From: Streptomyces sp. NBC_00775
GTDB taxonomy: Bacteria; Actinomycetota; Actinomycetes; Streptomycetales; Streptomycetaceae
Assembly (NCBI RefSeq): GCF_036347135.1
Contig: NZ_CP108938.1
Span: 2,604,001-2,668,000 of the forward strand
DNA: 64,000 bases
Reading direction: 5' to 3'
Shown here: piece by piece, positions 16,757 to 25,447 of the stretch
Position numbering within the stretch: position 1 is the stretch's first letter
Layout of the letters: each line of letters starts with the position of its first letter
Program-made: the position numbers and the translations under genes
The notes under the pieces: generated by a model
Told to the model about the DNA's origin: nothing
Database searches by the model: none
The model's input: the letters and a program-made list of their open reading frames with translations, nothing else

Positions 16757-17923
16757 GTGGACTTTGAGCTGAGCGAAGACCAGGAGACCATCCGCAAGGC
16801 CGTCGCCGGCCTCTTGCGTGAATTCGACGACCGGTACTGGATGGAGAAGGACCGGGAGCACGCGTTTCCCGAGGAGTTCTACGCCGCCGTCGCGAGCGGC
16901 GGCTGGCTCGGCATCACGATTCCCGAGGAGTACGGCGGCCATGGGCTCGGTATCACCGAGGCCTCGCTGCTGCTGGAGGAAGTCGCGCGGTCCGGTGGCG
17001 GAATGAACGCCGCCAGCGCCATTCACATGTCGATCTTCGGAATGCACCCCGTCGTGGTGCACGGCTCCGAAGAACTCAAGCGCCGGACGCTGCCGCGTAT
17101 CGCCACCGGCGATCTCCACGTCTGTTTCGGGGTGACCGAGCCGGGAGCCGGACTGGACACCACGAGCATCACCACCTTCGCGCGGCGGAATGGCGACAGC
17201 TATGTCGTCAACGGCCGCAAGGTGTGGATCTCCAAGGCCATGGAGTCCGAGAAGATCCTTCTCCTGACGCGCACCTCGAAACTCGGTGACGTCACCAAGA
17301 GGACCGACGGAATGACGCTCTTCCTCACCGATCTGGACCGGAGCCGGATCGACGTCCGCCCCATCCCGAAGATGGGGCGCAACGCCGTCACCTCGAACGA
17401 ACTCTTCATCGACGACCTGCGCGTTCCGGTCGAGGACCGCGTCGGCGAAGAGGGCCAGGGGTTCCGGTATCTCCTCGACGGCCTGAATCCGGAACGCATG
17501 CTGATCGCCGCGGAGGCGCTCGGGCTCGGCAGAGTGGCACTGGACAAGGCCGTCGCCTACGCCAATGAGCGGGTGGTGTTCGGCAGGCCGATCGGCATGA
17601 ACCAGGCCGTGCAGTTCCCCCTCGCGGACTCACTGACCCGCCTCGACGCGGCCGAACTGATGCTGCGCAAGGCGACCTGGCTCTACGACAACGGCCGGCC
17701 CTGCGGACGCGAGGCGAACACCGCCAAATACCTGTGCGCGGACGCCGGGTTCACCGCCACGGACCGCGCACTGCAGACACACGGCGGAATGGGCTACTCC
17801 GAGGAGTACAACGTCGCCCGCTATTTCCGCGAGGCCCGTCTGATGCGCATCGCACCGATCAGTCAGGAAATGATCCTGAACTATCTGGGATCACATACTT
17901 TGGGAATGCCGAGGAGTTACTGA
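16757..17923 (+). CDS. Acyl-CoA dehydrogenase
   Basis: FAD-dependent acyl-CoA dehydrogenase of 388 aa that introduces the 2,3-double bond in an acyl-CoA. The domain order is normal: the N-terminal helices, the FAD segment CFGVTEPGAGLDTTSI with VNGRKVWIS, and the C-terminal domain with RVVFGRPIGMNQAVQFPLAD. The glutamate in NPERMLIAAEALG is in the position used by isovaleryl-CoA-type enzymes. The usual late YEGTSEI is replaced by IAPISQEM. The GTG at 16757 has GGAGGGG 8 bases upstream. It is the first gene of module 1, and its end is duplicated (see 17901-17952). Confidence 0.93.
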   Translation: MDFELSEDQETIRKAVAGLLREFDDRYWMEKDREHAFPEEFYAAVASGGWLGITIPEEYGGHGLGITEASLLLEEVARSGGGMNAASAIHMSIFGMHPVVVHGSEELKRRTLPRIATGDLHVCFGVTEPGAGLDTTSITTFARRNGDSYVVNGRKVWISKAMESEKILLLTRTSKLGDVTKRTDGMTLFLTDLDRSRIDVRPIPKMGRNAVTSNELFIDDLRVPVEDRVGEEGQGFRYLLDGLNPERMLIAAEALGLGRVALDKAVAYANERVVFGRPIGMNQAVQFPLADSLTRLDAAELMLRKATWLYDNGRPCGREANTAKYLCADAGFTATDRALQTHGGMGYSEEYNVARYFREARLMRIAPISQEMILNYLGSHTLGMPRSY

Positions 17924-17952
17924 TGGTGGGAATGCCGAGGAGTTACTGATGG
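17901..17952 (+). repeat. Perfect 26-bp tandem duplication across a stop/start junction
   Basis: Bases 17901-17926 and 17927-17952 are identical. Each copy holds the codons for GMPRSY, a stop, and an overlapping ATG. The duplication turns what was presumably a direct TGATG overlap between the dehydrogenase and the SDR into two such junctions. Between them it makes a mini-cistron ATG...TGA (17923-17949) encoding MVGMPRSY. Each copy keeps a GAGGAG ribosome site 9 bases before its ATG. Confidence 0.9.
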
Positions 17953-18716
17953 CCGACCATTCCGGGCTGTTCGATCTCACGGGACGATCGGCGTTGGTCA
18001 CGGGAGCCGCGGGCGGTATCGGATCGGCGGTGGCCGAGGCGCTCGCCCGGGCCGGAGCCGCGGTCCTCGTGACCGATGTCGACGGGGCGGCGGCCGCCGC
18101 CGTCGCCGAGAAGATCTCCGCCACCGGCGTACGGGCGGACAGTGCCGCCCTGGACGTACGGAACCGGGCGGCCGCCGACGCCGCGGCGGCACGGGCGGCC
18201 GGGCTCACCGGCGGGACCCTGCACATCCTCGTCAACAACGCCGGGGCCATCGCACCGGACATGTTCGAGAACCTCCAGGAGGAGGCCTTCCGCCGCATGC
18301 TCGACGTGCATGTGGTGGGCGCCTTCCACTGCGCGCAGGCGGCCCTGCCGTTCCTGCCGGCCGACGGCACGGGGCGGATCATCAACGTCACGTCGTCGGC
18401 CGGCATCGTCGGCACGCTCGGGCAGGTCAACTACTCCGCCGCCAAGGCCGGCATCATCGGCCTGACGAAGTCACTGGCGCGCGAACTGGCGGGCAGGCAG
18501 ATCAAGGTGAACGCGCTGGCACCGCTGGCCGCGACCCCGATGACGGAGACCATCCGCACCCACAAGAAGTTCGCCGAGGCGATGCTCGCGCGGATCCCGC
18601 TGGGGCGGTGGGCCGAGCCCGAGGAGATCGCCGGGGCCTTCGTCTTCCTGGCGTCGGACGCCGCGTCCTTCATCACCGGTCAAGTGCTGCCGGTGGACGG
18701 GGGAATGGTCATGTGA
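17949..18716 (+). CDS. Short-chain dehydrogenase/reductase (FabG-like)
   Basis: Classical SDR of 255 aa, likely a 3-hydroxyacyl-CoA or related alcohol dehydrogenase. NAD(P) binding TGAAGGIG, the NNAG motif, catalytic Ser in NVTSSAGIVG, and YSAAK are all intact. The C-terminus has the FabG-like FVFLASDAASFITGQ and VDGG. It is translated from the second copy of the duplicated junction and precedes the GntR regulator by 104 bases. Confidence 0.92.
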   Translation: MADHSGLFDLTGRSALVTGAAGGIGSAVAEALARAGAAVLVTDVDGAAAAAVAEKISATGVRADSAALDVRNRAAADAAAARAAGLTGGTLHILVNNAGAIAPDMFENLQEEAFRRMLDVHVVGAFHCAQAALPFLPADGTGRIINVTSSAGIVGTLGQVNYSAAKAGIIGLTKSLARELAGRQIKVNALAPLAATPMTETIRTHKKFAEAMLARIPLGRWAEPEEIAGAFVFLASDAASFITGQVLPVDGGMVM

Positions 18717-18820
18717 GGACCTGGGGTGACCATGGGCGCGCGTACCATTCCGGATGATTGAAATGGTTCGGCCAAAGTGGTCGCACGACTCAGGGGTACG
18801 AGAGATGTCCGGTAGGTCCC

Positions 18821-19579
18821 ATGTCGGCTAGGTCCCATCCGCACTTCGACGCGCTGACCGTCCCGAAGGCTTCGGACGTGCTGGCGTCGGAGGTTCGCGA
18901 GCGCATTCTCTCCGGCGAGTTCACCGAGGGCATGGCATTGCCGCCGGAGCGCCAGCTGGTCGAGCAGACCGGGCTGAGCCGGGCGACGGTGCGGGAGGCG
19001 CTGCGGATCCTGGAGGTCGAGAAGCTCCTCCAGATCAGGCCGGGGCGGGGCGGCGGCGCCTTCGTGCACCGGCCCAATCGCGAATCCGTGGCCAGTACGG
19101 TGCAGTTGGTCATCCGGGGGCAGCGGATCCGGCTCGAAGCGCTGCACGAGACGCGCGAGGCGATCGAGCCGACCTGCGCGGCGCTGGCGGCGCAACGCCG
19201 CTCGGACCAGGACCTCGCCGAGCTGGACGCCGCACAGGTCGACCTCGTCGAGGCCGGCGACGACATCCCGCGGTTCCTGCGGGCCAACATCCGCTGGCAC
19301 AGCGCCGTGGCGCGGGCCAGCGAGAACGAACTGCTCATCGGGTTCATGAGCGCGCTGTCGCAGTCGATCTACGCCGCCACGAACCTCGAACAGTTCATGG
19401 ACGCGGAGATCCGCGAGGTCACCGCCCGCGCGCACGCGAAGATCACCGAGGCGATCCGCGAGCGGGACGGCGCGGCGGCGATGCGGCGTATGGCGCGGCA
19501 CGTGTGCGGCTTCGCGGACGCGGCCGCGCGAGTCGACCGGCGGGACCAGGTGGAGCTGTCGGGGCCGCCCGACGAGTGA
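18821..19579 (+). CDS. GntR-family regulator with FCD domain (FadR subfamily)
   Basis: Regulator of 252 aa. The winged helix-turn-helix covers residues about 15-78 (LASEVRERILSGEFTEGMAL, LSRATVREALRILEVEKLL). The C-terminal all-alpha FCD domain has conserved Asp/His positions that usually bind a metal and an organic acid or acyl ligand. The start ATG 18821 fits the family; an in-frame ATG at 18758 is an alternative. It sits inside module 1, and the two GGTCTGACC sites at flanking promoters are its likely targets. Its own promoter region (18717-18820) contains the weaker TGGTTCGGCCA. Confidence 0.9.
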   Translation: MSARSHPHFDALTVPKASDVLASEVRERILSGEFTEGMALPPERQLVEQTGLSRATVREALRILEVEKLLQIRPGRGGGAFVHRPNRESVASTVQLVIRGQRIRLEALHETREAIEPTCAALAAQRRSDQDLAELDAAQVDLVEAGDDIPRFLRANIRWHSAVARASENELLIGFMSALSQSIYAATNLEQFMDAEIREVTARAHAKITEAIRERDGAAAMRRMARHVCGFADAAARVDRRDQVELSGPPDE

Positions 19580-19584
19580 GCATC

Positions 19585-19645
19585 ACCCGGGCCCACGTGT
19601 AGGCCCGGGCTCGAACGGCCCGGGCCCACATCCAGCCCGGGGCCC
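19585..19645 (+). terminator. GC-rich hairpin cluster after the GntR gene
   Basis: Several overlapping inverted repeats of GCCCGGGC type (for example GGCCCGGGCTCGAACGGCCC) follow the stop of the regulator gene. They can fold into stable stems without a U tract, the usual look of Streptomyces terminators. The next gene has its own operator and promoter, so a break in transcription here is plausible. Confidence 0.5.
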
Positions 19646-19692
19646 GAACGAGAACGCCATATTCACATCACGCGAACGCCACTCTTCACTTT

Positions 19693-19703
19693 TGGTCTGA
19701 CCT
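19693..19703. promoter_or_regulatory. GGTCTGACC operator-like site, copy 2
   Basis: TGGTCTGACCT lies 32 bases before the crotonase start at 19735. It shares GGTCTGACCTT with 16703-16713, and the downstream sequence is also similar (AT-rich TTAAATAGG, then CCGAGG and GGGGTCC before the ATG). It is one base short of the E. coli FadR palindrome TGGTCNGACCA. It probably covers the promoter of the nine-gene run 19735-29423. Confidence 0.65.
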
Positions 19704-19734
19704 TAAATAGGATCCGAGGTGGAGAGGGGGTCCC

Positions 19735-20562
19735 ATGGGCGAGCCGAATCCCGTCCTGACCGTGGTGGCCGACGGTGATGTCCGCGTCGTCACGTTGAAC
19801 AGGCCCGAGCGGCTGAACGGCGTTTCAGAGGAGCTCCACCAGCGGCTGGCCGAGGTCTGGCGCGAGCTCGCGGCGGATCCGAAGGCGCGGGCCGTCGTCC
19901 TGACCGGCGCGGGCCGAGCGTTCAGCGCGGGCGGCGACTTCGACCATCTGCGACGGCACCACACCGATCCGGACCTGCGGGAGCGCTCCATCCGGCTCGA
20001 CCGGACCATCCAGACGGAGATGATCCGGTTCCCGCTGCCCGTCGTCGCGGCGGTCAACGGCCCTGCGGTCGGGCTGGGTTGCAGCCTGGCGCTGGCCTGC
20101 GATCTGGTGCTGATGGCCGAGGACGCCTACCTCGCGGATCCCCATGTCTCGGTCGGTCTGGTCGCGGGCGACGGCGGTGTGTCCCTGTGGCCTCTGCTCA
20201 CGAGTCTGCTCCGCGTGAAGGAGTACCTCTTCACCGGAGACCGCATTCCCGCCGCCACGGCGGTCGAACTGGGCCTGGCCAACCGCACGGTCCCCGCCGC
20301 GGACCTCCAGCGCGAGGCCCTCGCCCTGGCCGGACGGCTGGCGGCGCAGCCCGCGGAGGCGCTGCGCGCCACCAAGGCGGCGCTCGCCGTGCTGGTGGAG
20401 CAGGTGTCGAGGGGCGCCATGGAAGCGGCCCTCATGGCCGAGCGGGCCACCATGACCAGCCCGGACCACATACGGATCATCGACGAGCTGGCATCCGGAG
20501 CCCGCCGGCGGTCGACGGCACCCTCCGCGGGACCGGCGGCCACCGCGGCCGGGGAGGACTGA
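19735..20562 (+). CDS. Enoyl-CoA hydratase/isomerase
   Basis: Crotonase-fold protein of 275 aa acting on a 2,3-enoyl-CoA or related ester. The oxyanion-hole segments are RAFSAGGDFDHL and NGPAVGLGCSLALACDL. At the usual catalytic Glu position the sequence reads ADPHVSVGLVAGDGGVSLWP, the variant with Asp and no Glu seen in some actinobacterial crotonases, so isomerase or lyase chemistry is also possible. ATG at 19735 follows GGAGAGGGGG. It is the first gene of the long operon of module 1. Confidence 0.9.
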   Translation: MGEPNPVLTVVADGDVRVVTLNRPERLNGVSEELHQRLAEVWRELAADPKARAVVLTGAGRAFSAGGDFDHLRRHHTDPDLRERSIRLDRTIQTEMIRFPLPVVAAVNGPAVGLGCSLALACDLVLMAEDAYLADPHVSVGLVAGDGGVSLWPLLTSLLRVKEYLFTGDRIPAATAVELGLANRTVPAADLQREALALAGRLAAQPAEALRATKAALAVLVEQVSRGAMEAALMAERATMTSPDHIRIIDELASGARRRSTAPSAGPAATAAGED

Positions 20563-20564
20563 CC

Positions 20565-21539
20565 GTGGAGGCCGAGGAGTTCCTGCTGGTGCGCGACCTG
20601 TTCCGCTCGTTCGCCGGGCGCTTCCGCATCGGTTCGGCCGACGAAGTGAAGCCATCGCCGCGAGCGGCCGCGCAACGGGCACTCGCGGAGCTGGGCCTCG
20701 GCGAGCTGCGTCGCTCCTCACCGCCGGCCGCGACCGTCCAGGAGTGCGCCCTGCTCGCGGAGGAGCACGGGAGACAGCCTCTCACGACGTCCCTGCTGGG
20801 GACGGTTCTCCTCGCCCCGGAACTCCTCCGCGTCCTGGGCGCCGGGCGGCGATCGGACAGCGGCACCACTGCGACGGTCGCGCTCGCCCGCGATCTGCGG
20901 TTCCCGCGGGCGGACACCTCCGAACTGGTCGCCTGGGACTGCGAGGGCGCGGACAGCGCGCTCTGCGTCACCCCCGACGGGGCCGTCACACAAGCCGAGT
21001 TGGGCCCCTTGGCACCGAGCGCGGACCTCCTGCGCGGCATCCGGACCGTGCGGTCTCCGCAGCGGATCATCGGACGGCTCGACGCACCGGGGCATCAGCA
21101 CTGGCAGGCGTACGCGCTCGTCATGGTGAGCGGTGAACTCGTCGGCGCGGCCAGGGAGTTCGTCGAGCTGAGCGTCGGTTACGCCCGCGAGCGCCGGCAG
21201 TACGGGCAGGCCATCGGGGAGTTCCAGGCGGTCCAGCATCTGCTCGCGGACGCGACGGTCGCCCTGGAAGCCTGCGTCAGCGCCACCCGGTATGCCGCCT
21301 GGTGCCTCGACAACGAACCCCCGGAGCGCGCCCTGACGGCCGCGCGCGTCGCGAAGGCCGAGGTGAACCGGTCGACCGTGGAGGCGGTCCAGGCCGGTAT
21401 GCAGGTCTTCGGTGGCATCGCCCAGACCTGGGAACACATCGCGCACCTCTACCTCCGCAAGGTCCTGCTGGGCGCCACGGTCCTGGCGACCACCGCCGAC
21501 CTGCTGGTGCCCCTGGCCGAACCGGAGGTCACACGATGA
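20565..21539 (+). CDS. Short acyl-CoA dehydrogenase subunit
   Basis: Acyl-CoA-dehydrogenase-like protein of 324 aa. Only the C-terminal domain is well conserved (YARERRQYGQAIGEFQAVQH, then QVFGGIAQTWEHIAHLYLRK). The middle FAD-binding motif is not recognisable. Such short proteins form heterotetramers with a full-length partner, as FadE28-FadE29 do in mycobacterial steroid side-chain degradation. The partner is the next gene, which overlaps by ATGA. GTG 20565 follows the crotonase stop after 2 bases. Confidence 0.85.
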   Translation: MEAEEFLLVRDLFRSFAGRFRIGSADEVKPSPRAAAQRALAELGLGELRRSSPPAATVQECALLAEEHGRQPLTTSLLGTVLLAPELLRVLGAGRRSDSGTTATVALARDLRFPRADTSELVAWDCEGADSALCVTPDGAVTQAELGPLAPSADLLRGIRTVRSPQRIIGRLDAPGHQHWQAYALVMVSGELVGAAREFVELSVGYARERRQYGQAIGEFQAVQHLLADATVALEACVSATRYAAWCLDNEPPERALTAARVAKAEVNRSTVEAVQAGMQVFGGIAQTWEHIAHLYLRKVLLGATVLATTADLLVPLAEPEVTR

Positions 21540-22699
21540 CCGACACCCCCCTGGACTTCGGTGACCCCGCCGACCTGGACCGGCTGCGCCGGGACTTCCG
21601 TGCCTGGCTGGCCGGACACCCGCTTCCCGAGCGCCGGCCGGACGAGCCGCTGCCGGTCTTCCTGCACCGGTGGCACCGTCAGCTGCATTCCGGCGGCTGG
21701 GTCGGCCTCGATGTCCCCGAGCGCTACGGCGGGCGGGGCCTGAGCGCGCTGCACCAGGTCGCGATCAGCGACGAACTCGGGGCCTGCCACGCGCCGGGCA
21801 TCCCCCGCATCGGCTATCTCGCCCACGCGCTCATGGAGTTCGCGGGCGAGGACCAGCGTCGGCGGTGGCTGCCGCGGATGCTCGCCGGGGACGACGTCTG
21901 GTGCCAGGGGTTCAGCGAGCCGGGTGCCGGGTCGGACCTCGCCGGGATGAGCACGCTCGCGACCCGGCACGACGGCCACTACAGCGTCCGCGGACAGAAG
22001 CTCTGGACCAGCTACGCGCAGTACTCCGGCCTCTGTCTGCTGCTGGCCAGGACGGACCGAGGGGCGCCCGCGCACCGGTCGATCACCGCGTTCGCCCTGC
22101 CCCTCGACCGTCCGGGCGTGACCGTACGGCCCTTGCGGGCGATGAACGGCGACGACGAGTTCTGCGAGCTGTTCCTCGACGACGTACGGATCGAGGAGTC
22201 CGAGCGGATCGGCGCCGAGGGCGACGGCTGGCCGCTGGCGATGACGACGGTGTCGTACGAGCGCAACGCACTCGACACCGGCCACATCTCGAAGTACGGG
22301 CTGCTCGTCGAGCGTCTACGGCGCGTCGCCCGTGACCGTCGGGGCGAGCTGCCGGACGGGCTGCTCTCCGAGATCGGGCGGTGTTTCGTGGACTACGAGG
22401 TCCTCGTGGCGCACGCCCGGCGCCGGACCGCCGAACGGCTCGGCGGGCAGGCCGCGGGGCCCGAGTCGTCCATCGACAAACTCCTGATGACCCGGACCGA
22501 ACAACGGCTCTACGAGACGGCGCTCAAGGTGTTTCCCGGGGAACTCCACGAAGAGGGCGGGGAACTCTTCGGGGACTACCTCTATTCCAGAGCCGCGTCC
22601 GTGTACGGCGGTACCTCGCAGATCCAGCGGAACATCATCGCGAAACGCGTCCTGCACCTGCCTTCGCTCTCGAAGCCCCCCAACCCTGGAGCGACGTGA
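21536..22699 (+). CDS. Acyl-CoA dehydrogenase, full-length partner subunit
   Basis: Protein of 387 aa with the complete fold: CQGFSEPGAGSDLAGM and RGQKLWTSYAQYSG bind FAD and substrate, and YGGTSQIQRNIIAKRVL closes the active site. The late Glu of the medium-chain type is Gly here, while SYERNALDTG supplies a Glu at the alternative catalytic position. This is the arrangement in the active subunit of heterotetrameric dehydrogenases for bulky, cyclic or branched acyl-CoAs. It overlaps the short subunit upstream and the ligase downstream. Confidence 0.92.
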   Translation: MTDTPLDFGDPADLDRLRRDFRAWLAGHPLPERRPDEPLPVFLHRWHRQLHSGGWVGLDVPERYGGRGLSALHQVAISDELGACHAPGIPRIGYLAHALMEFAGEDQRRRWLPRMLAGDDVWCQGFSEPGAGSDLAGMSTLATRHDGHYSVRGQKLWTSYAQYSGLCLLLARTDRGAPAHRSITAFALPLDRPGVTVRPLRAMNGDDEFCELFLDDVRIEESERIGAEGDGWPLAMTTVSYERNALDTGHISKYGLLVERLRRVARDRRGELPDGLLSEIGRCFVDYEVLVAHARRRTAERLGGQAAGPESSIDKLLMTRTEQRLYETALKVFPGELHEEGGELFGDYLYSRAASVYGGTSQIQRNIIAKRVLHLPSLSKPPNPGAT

Positions 22700-24273
22700 T
22701 GCGCTACGACGACACCTTCCTGAGCATTCCGCACGCCATCAGGATCGCTTCCAGGAGTTTCGGCGACGACACCGCGCTGATCGACGGATCCCGGCGGTGG
22801 AGTTTCCGCGAGCTGGAGCGGCAGATGGCCGAGGCGGTGAAAGCGACCGTCGCGCTGGGGGTCGAGCCGGGCGATCGGGTCGGGCTGTGCGCGCCCAACT
22901 CGGCGGAGTGGATTTTCGCCGCGCTGGGCATTCAGGGGGCCGGGGGCGTGATCGTGCCCCTGAATACACGGTTCAAGGCTCCGGAAATCTCGTACATTCT
23001 GCGGAAATCCGGCGCCAAGGCCCTGATCGCCTCGCCTTTCCTCGGCAACGACTACATCGCCGAGCTGAGAAAAACCGACCCCGGACTGCCGGCCTTGCGC
23101 AAGACGGTGTCGATTCCCTCATGGCCGGAATTCCTCCTGCGCGGCCGGGGTGTCTCCACCTCCCTGGTGCACGAGCTCATCGACCAACTGACCCCCGACG
23201 ACGTCTCCGACGTGATGTTCACGTCCGGAACCACCGGTCATCCCAAGGGGGTCGTCCTGACGCACGGCCAGTCGCTGCGCGCGTACGGCTGGATGGCCGA
23301 GGAATACACTTTCGCCCGTTCCGACAGTTTTCTGGTCATTCCGCCGTTCTTCCATTGTTTTGGATACAAGGCGGGCTGGCTCGCCTCCCTGATGCACGGG
23401 GTGACGGTCATTCCGATGCCCGTCTTCGACGCCGGACGGGCGCTCGACATCATCGCCAGGGAGAAGGTCAGCATTCTGCTGGGCCCGCCCACGATCTTCC
23501 AGGACCTGATCAGGCACCCGGACCGCCCGTCGTACGACCTGTCGTCGCTGCGGGTTTCCATGACCGGCGGCACCACCATTCCGGAATCACTGATCCGTGC
23601 GATGAAGAGTGAGCTGTCCTTCGACATCGTGATGAGCGCGTACGGGCTGACCGAGTCGACCGCGTTGGTGACGACCACCCGGATCGGGGATTCCGAGGAG
23701 ACCGTCGCCCGCACCACGGGACGGGTCATTCCGGATGTCGAGATAAGGATCGCCGACGACGAAAGCTCCGGCGCCGGGGGAAAGAGCGCTCCCCCTGGAC
23801 AGGACGGGGAGGTCCTGGTCCGCGGCTACAACGTCACGCGCGGATACTGGGAGGATCCGGAGGCCACCGCCGCGGCCATCGATCCGGAGGGCTGGCTGCG
23901 CACCGGTGACATCGGGCGGCTCGACGAGGACGGCAATCTGTCGATCGTCGACCGCAAGAAGGACATGTACATCGTCGGCGGATTCAACGCCTATCCGGCG
24001 GAGATAGAGAAATCGCTGCTCGGGCACGAGCTGATCGAACAGGCCGCCGTCATCGGAGTTCCCGACGAACGCCTCGGCGAGGTCGGCTGCGCCTTCGTCG
24101 TCGTGAAGCCCGGCCACCACGTCACCGAGAAGGACATCGTCGAGTGGGCGCGCGAGAACATGGCCAACTTCAAGGTCCCGCGCCATGTCCGGTTCAGCGG
24201 TCAGCTCCCGCGCAACGCGAGCCAGAAGGTACTCAAGGACGAGCTGCGCGCGCGATTCGTGAGCGGGGACTGA
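22699..24273 (+). CDS. AMP-forming acyl-CoA synthetase (FadD3-like)
   Basis: ANL-family ligase of 524 aa that activates a carboxylic acid with ATP and CoA. Motifs in order: MFTSGTTGHPKGVVLTH (P-loop), AYGLTES, GWLRTGDIGRLDEDG, IVDRKKDMYIVGGFNAYPAEIE and the C-terminal catalytic Lys in NASQKVLKDELR. The overall look is that of FadD3-type ligases that accept polycyclic or branched propanoates. It closely resembles the ligase at 52188, so module 1 and module 2 each have one. ATG overlaps the preceding stop. Confidence 0.92.
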   Translation: MRYDDTFLSIPHAIRIASRSFGDDTALIDGSRRWSFRELERQMAEAVKATVALGVEPGDRVGLCAPNSAEWIFAALGIQGAGGVIVPLNTRFKAPEISYILRKSGAKALIASPFLGNDYIAELRKTDPGLPALRKTVSIPSWPEFLLRGRGVSTSLVHELIDQLTPDDVSDVMFTSGTTGHPKGVVLTHGQSLRAYGWMAEEYTFARSDSFLVIPPFFHCFGYKAGWLASLMHGVTVIPMPVFDAGRALDIIAREKVSILLGPPTIFQDLIRHPDRPSYDLSSLRVSMTGGTTIPESLIRAMKSELSFDIVMSAYGLTESTALVTTTRIGDSEETVARTTGRVIPDVEIRIADDESSGAGGKSAPPGQDGEVLVRGYNVTRGYWEDPEATAAAIDPEGWLRTGDIGRLDEDGNLSIVDRKKDMYIVGGFNAYPAEIEKSLLGHELIEQAAVIGVPDERLGEVGCAFVVVKPGHHVTEKDIVEWARENMANFKVPRHVRFSGQLPRNASQKVLKDELRARFVSGD

Positions 24274-24274
24274 C

Positions 24275-25447
24275 ATGGGAACGACCGGCCCGCTGGCGGG
24301 CATCACGGTGGTGGCGTTGGAGCAGGCCGTGTCCGCTCCGATGTGCACCCGCACCCTGGGGGACTTCGGGGCCCGGGTGATCAAGGTGGAGAACCCGGAG
24401 GGCGGCGACTTCGCCCGGCACTACGACGACGTGGTGGGCGGCCTCGGGGCGCACTTCGTCTGGGCCAACCGCGGCAAGGAGTCGGTGGCGCTGGATCTGA
24501 AGACTCCGGCCGGCATGACGGCACTGCACCGGCTGCTCGACCGCGCCGACGTCCTGGTGTCCAACCTCGCTCCCGGGGCGACGGCCAAACTCGGCATCTC
24601 CCCGGCCGACCTGGCCGTGAGCCATCCGGAGCTCATCGCGGTGGAGATCGACGGGTACGGTGCGGGCGGCCCGCTCTCCCACAAGCGCGCCTACGACCTG
24701 CTCGTCCAGGCGGAGTCGGGAGCGTGCGCGACGACCGGCCGTCCCGGTGCGCCGGCCAAGGCGGGTCCGCCGATCGCGGACGTGTGCAGCGGCCTGTACG
24801 CCGCGTTGTCGGTCATGGCGCTGCTCCATGAGAGGGCGCGCGGTCGCGGCGACGGTCCCGCCTCGGTCGCGGTGAGTCTGTTCGACACGATGACGGAGCT
24901 GATGGGGTACTCGCTCACCTACACCCGGCACACGGGCGTCGATCAGGAGCCGGTGGGCATGGGGTCGCCCGCCGTGGCGCCGTACGGGGCCTACGCCACG
25001 GCCGACGGCCACACCGTCGTCCTCGGCACCACCAACGACCGCGAATGGCAGCGGCTGGCGCGCGAGCTGCTCGGCCGTCCCGACCTGGCGGACGACGCGC
25101 GCTTCGCGACCAACTCGGGCCGGGTGGAGCACCGTTCCGCCCTGGACGCGGAGATCGGCGCGTGGTGTGCCCGCCATGATCTGGCGTATGTGCAGGACAG
25201 CGCGGACGCCGCCGGGATCGGGAATTCCCGGCTCAACTCCCCGAGCGACGTCCTCACGCATCCGCAGCTGACAGCCCGCGACCGGTGGCGCCGGGTCGAC
25301 ACACCCGGCGGCCCGGTACCCGCTCTGCTGCCGCCCGCCGTGCTCTCCGGCTACGAGCCGCCGATGGGCGCGATCCCCGCGCTCGGCGAGCACACCGCCG
25401 CCGTACTCGCCGAGTTGGGCATCAGCGACGAAGGGGAAGTGCTGTGA
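24275..25447 (+). CDS. Family III CoA-transferase (CaiB/BaiF)
   Basis: CoA-transferase of 390 aa. The N-terminus LAGITVVALEQAVSAPMCTRTL with LGDFGARVIKVENPEGGD is typical. The catalytic Asp is in RAYDLLVQAESG, and the PNxP-like late region reads NDREWQRLARELLG. It moves CoA between carboxylates such as succinate, malates or acyl acids. It follows the ligase by 1 base and overlaps the next crotonase by GTGA. It may pass CoA to a released fragment or rescue an acid without ATP. Confidence 0.9.
   Translation: MGTTGPLAGITVVALEQAVSAPMCTRTLGDFGARVIKVENPEGGDFARHYDDVVGGLGAHFVWANRGKESVALDLKTPAGMTALHRLLDRADVLVSNLAPGATAKLGISPADLAVSHPELIAVEIDGYGAGGPLSHKRAYDLLVQAESGACATTGRPGAPAKAGPPIADVCSGLYAALSVMALLHERARGRGDGPASVAVSLFDTMTELMGYSLTYTRHTGVDQEPVGMGSPAVAPYGAYATADGHTVVLGTTNDREWQRLARELLGRPDLADDARFATNSGRVEHRSALDAEIGAWCARHDLAYVQDSADAAGIGNSRLNSPSDVLTHPQLTARDRWRRVDTPGGPVPALLPPAVLSGYEPPMGAIPALGEHTAAVLAELGISDEGEVL

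Noticed and set aside
17734..17949. 71-codon frame ending in the second copy of the duplicated junction
   Set aside because: Most of it lies inside the dehydrogenase in another frame. Only the last eight codons (the mini-cistron) are of interest.
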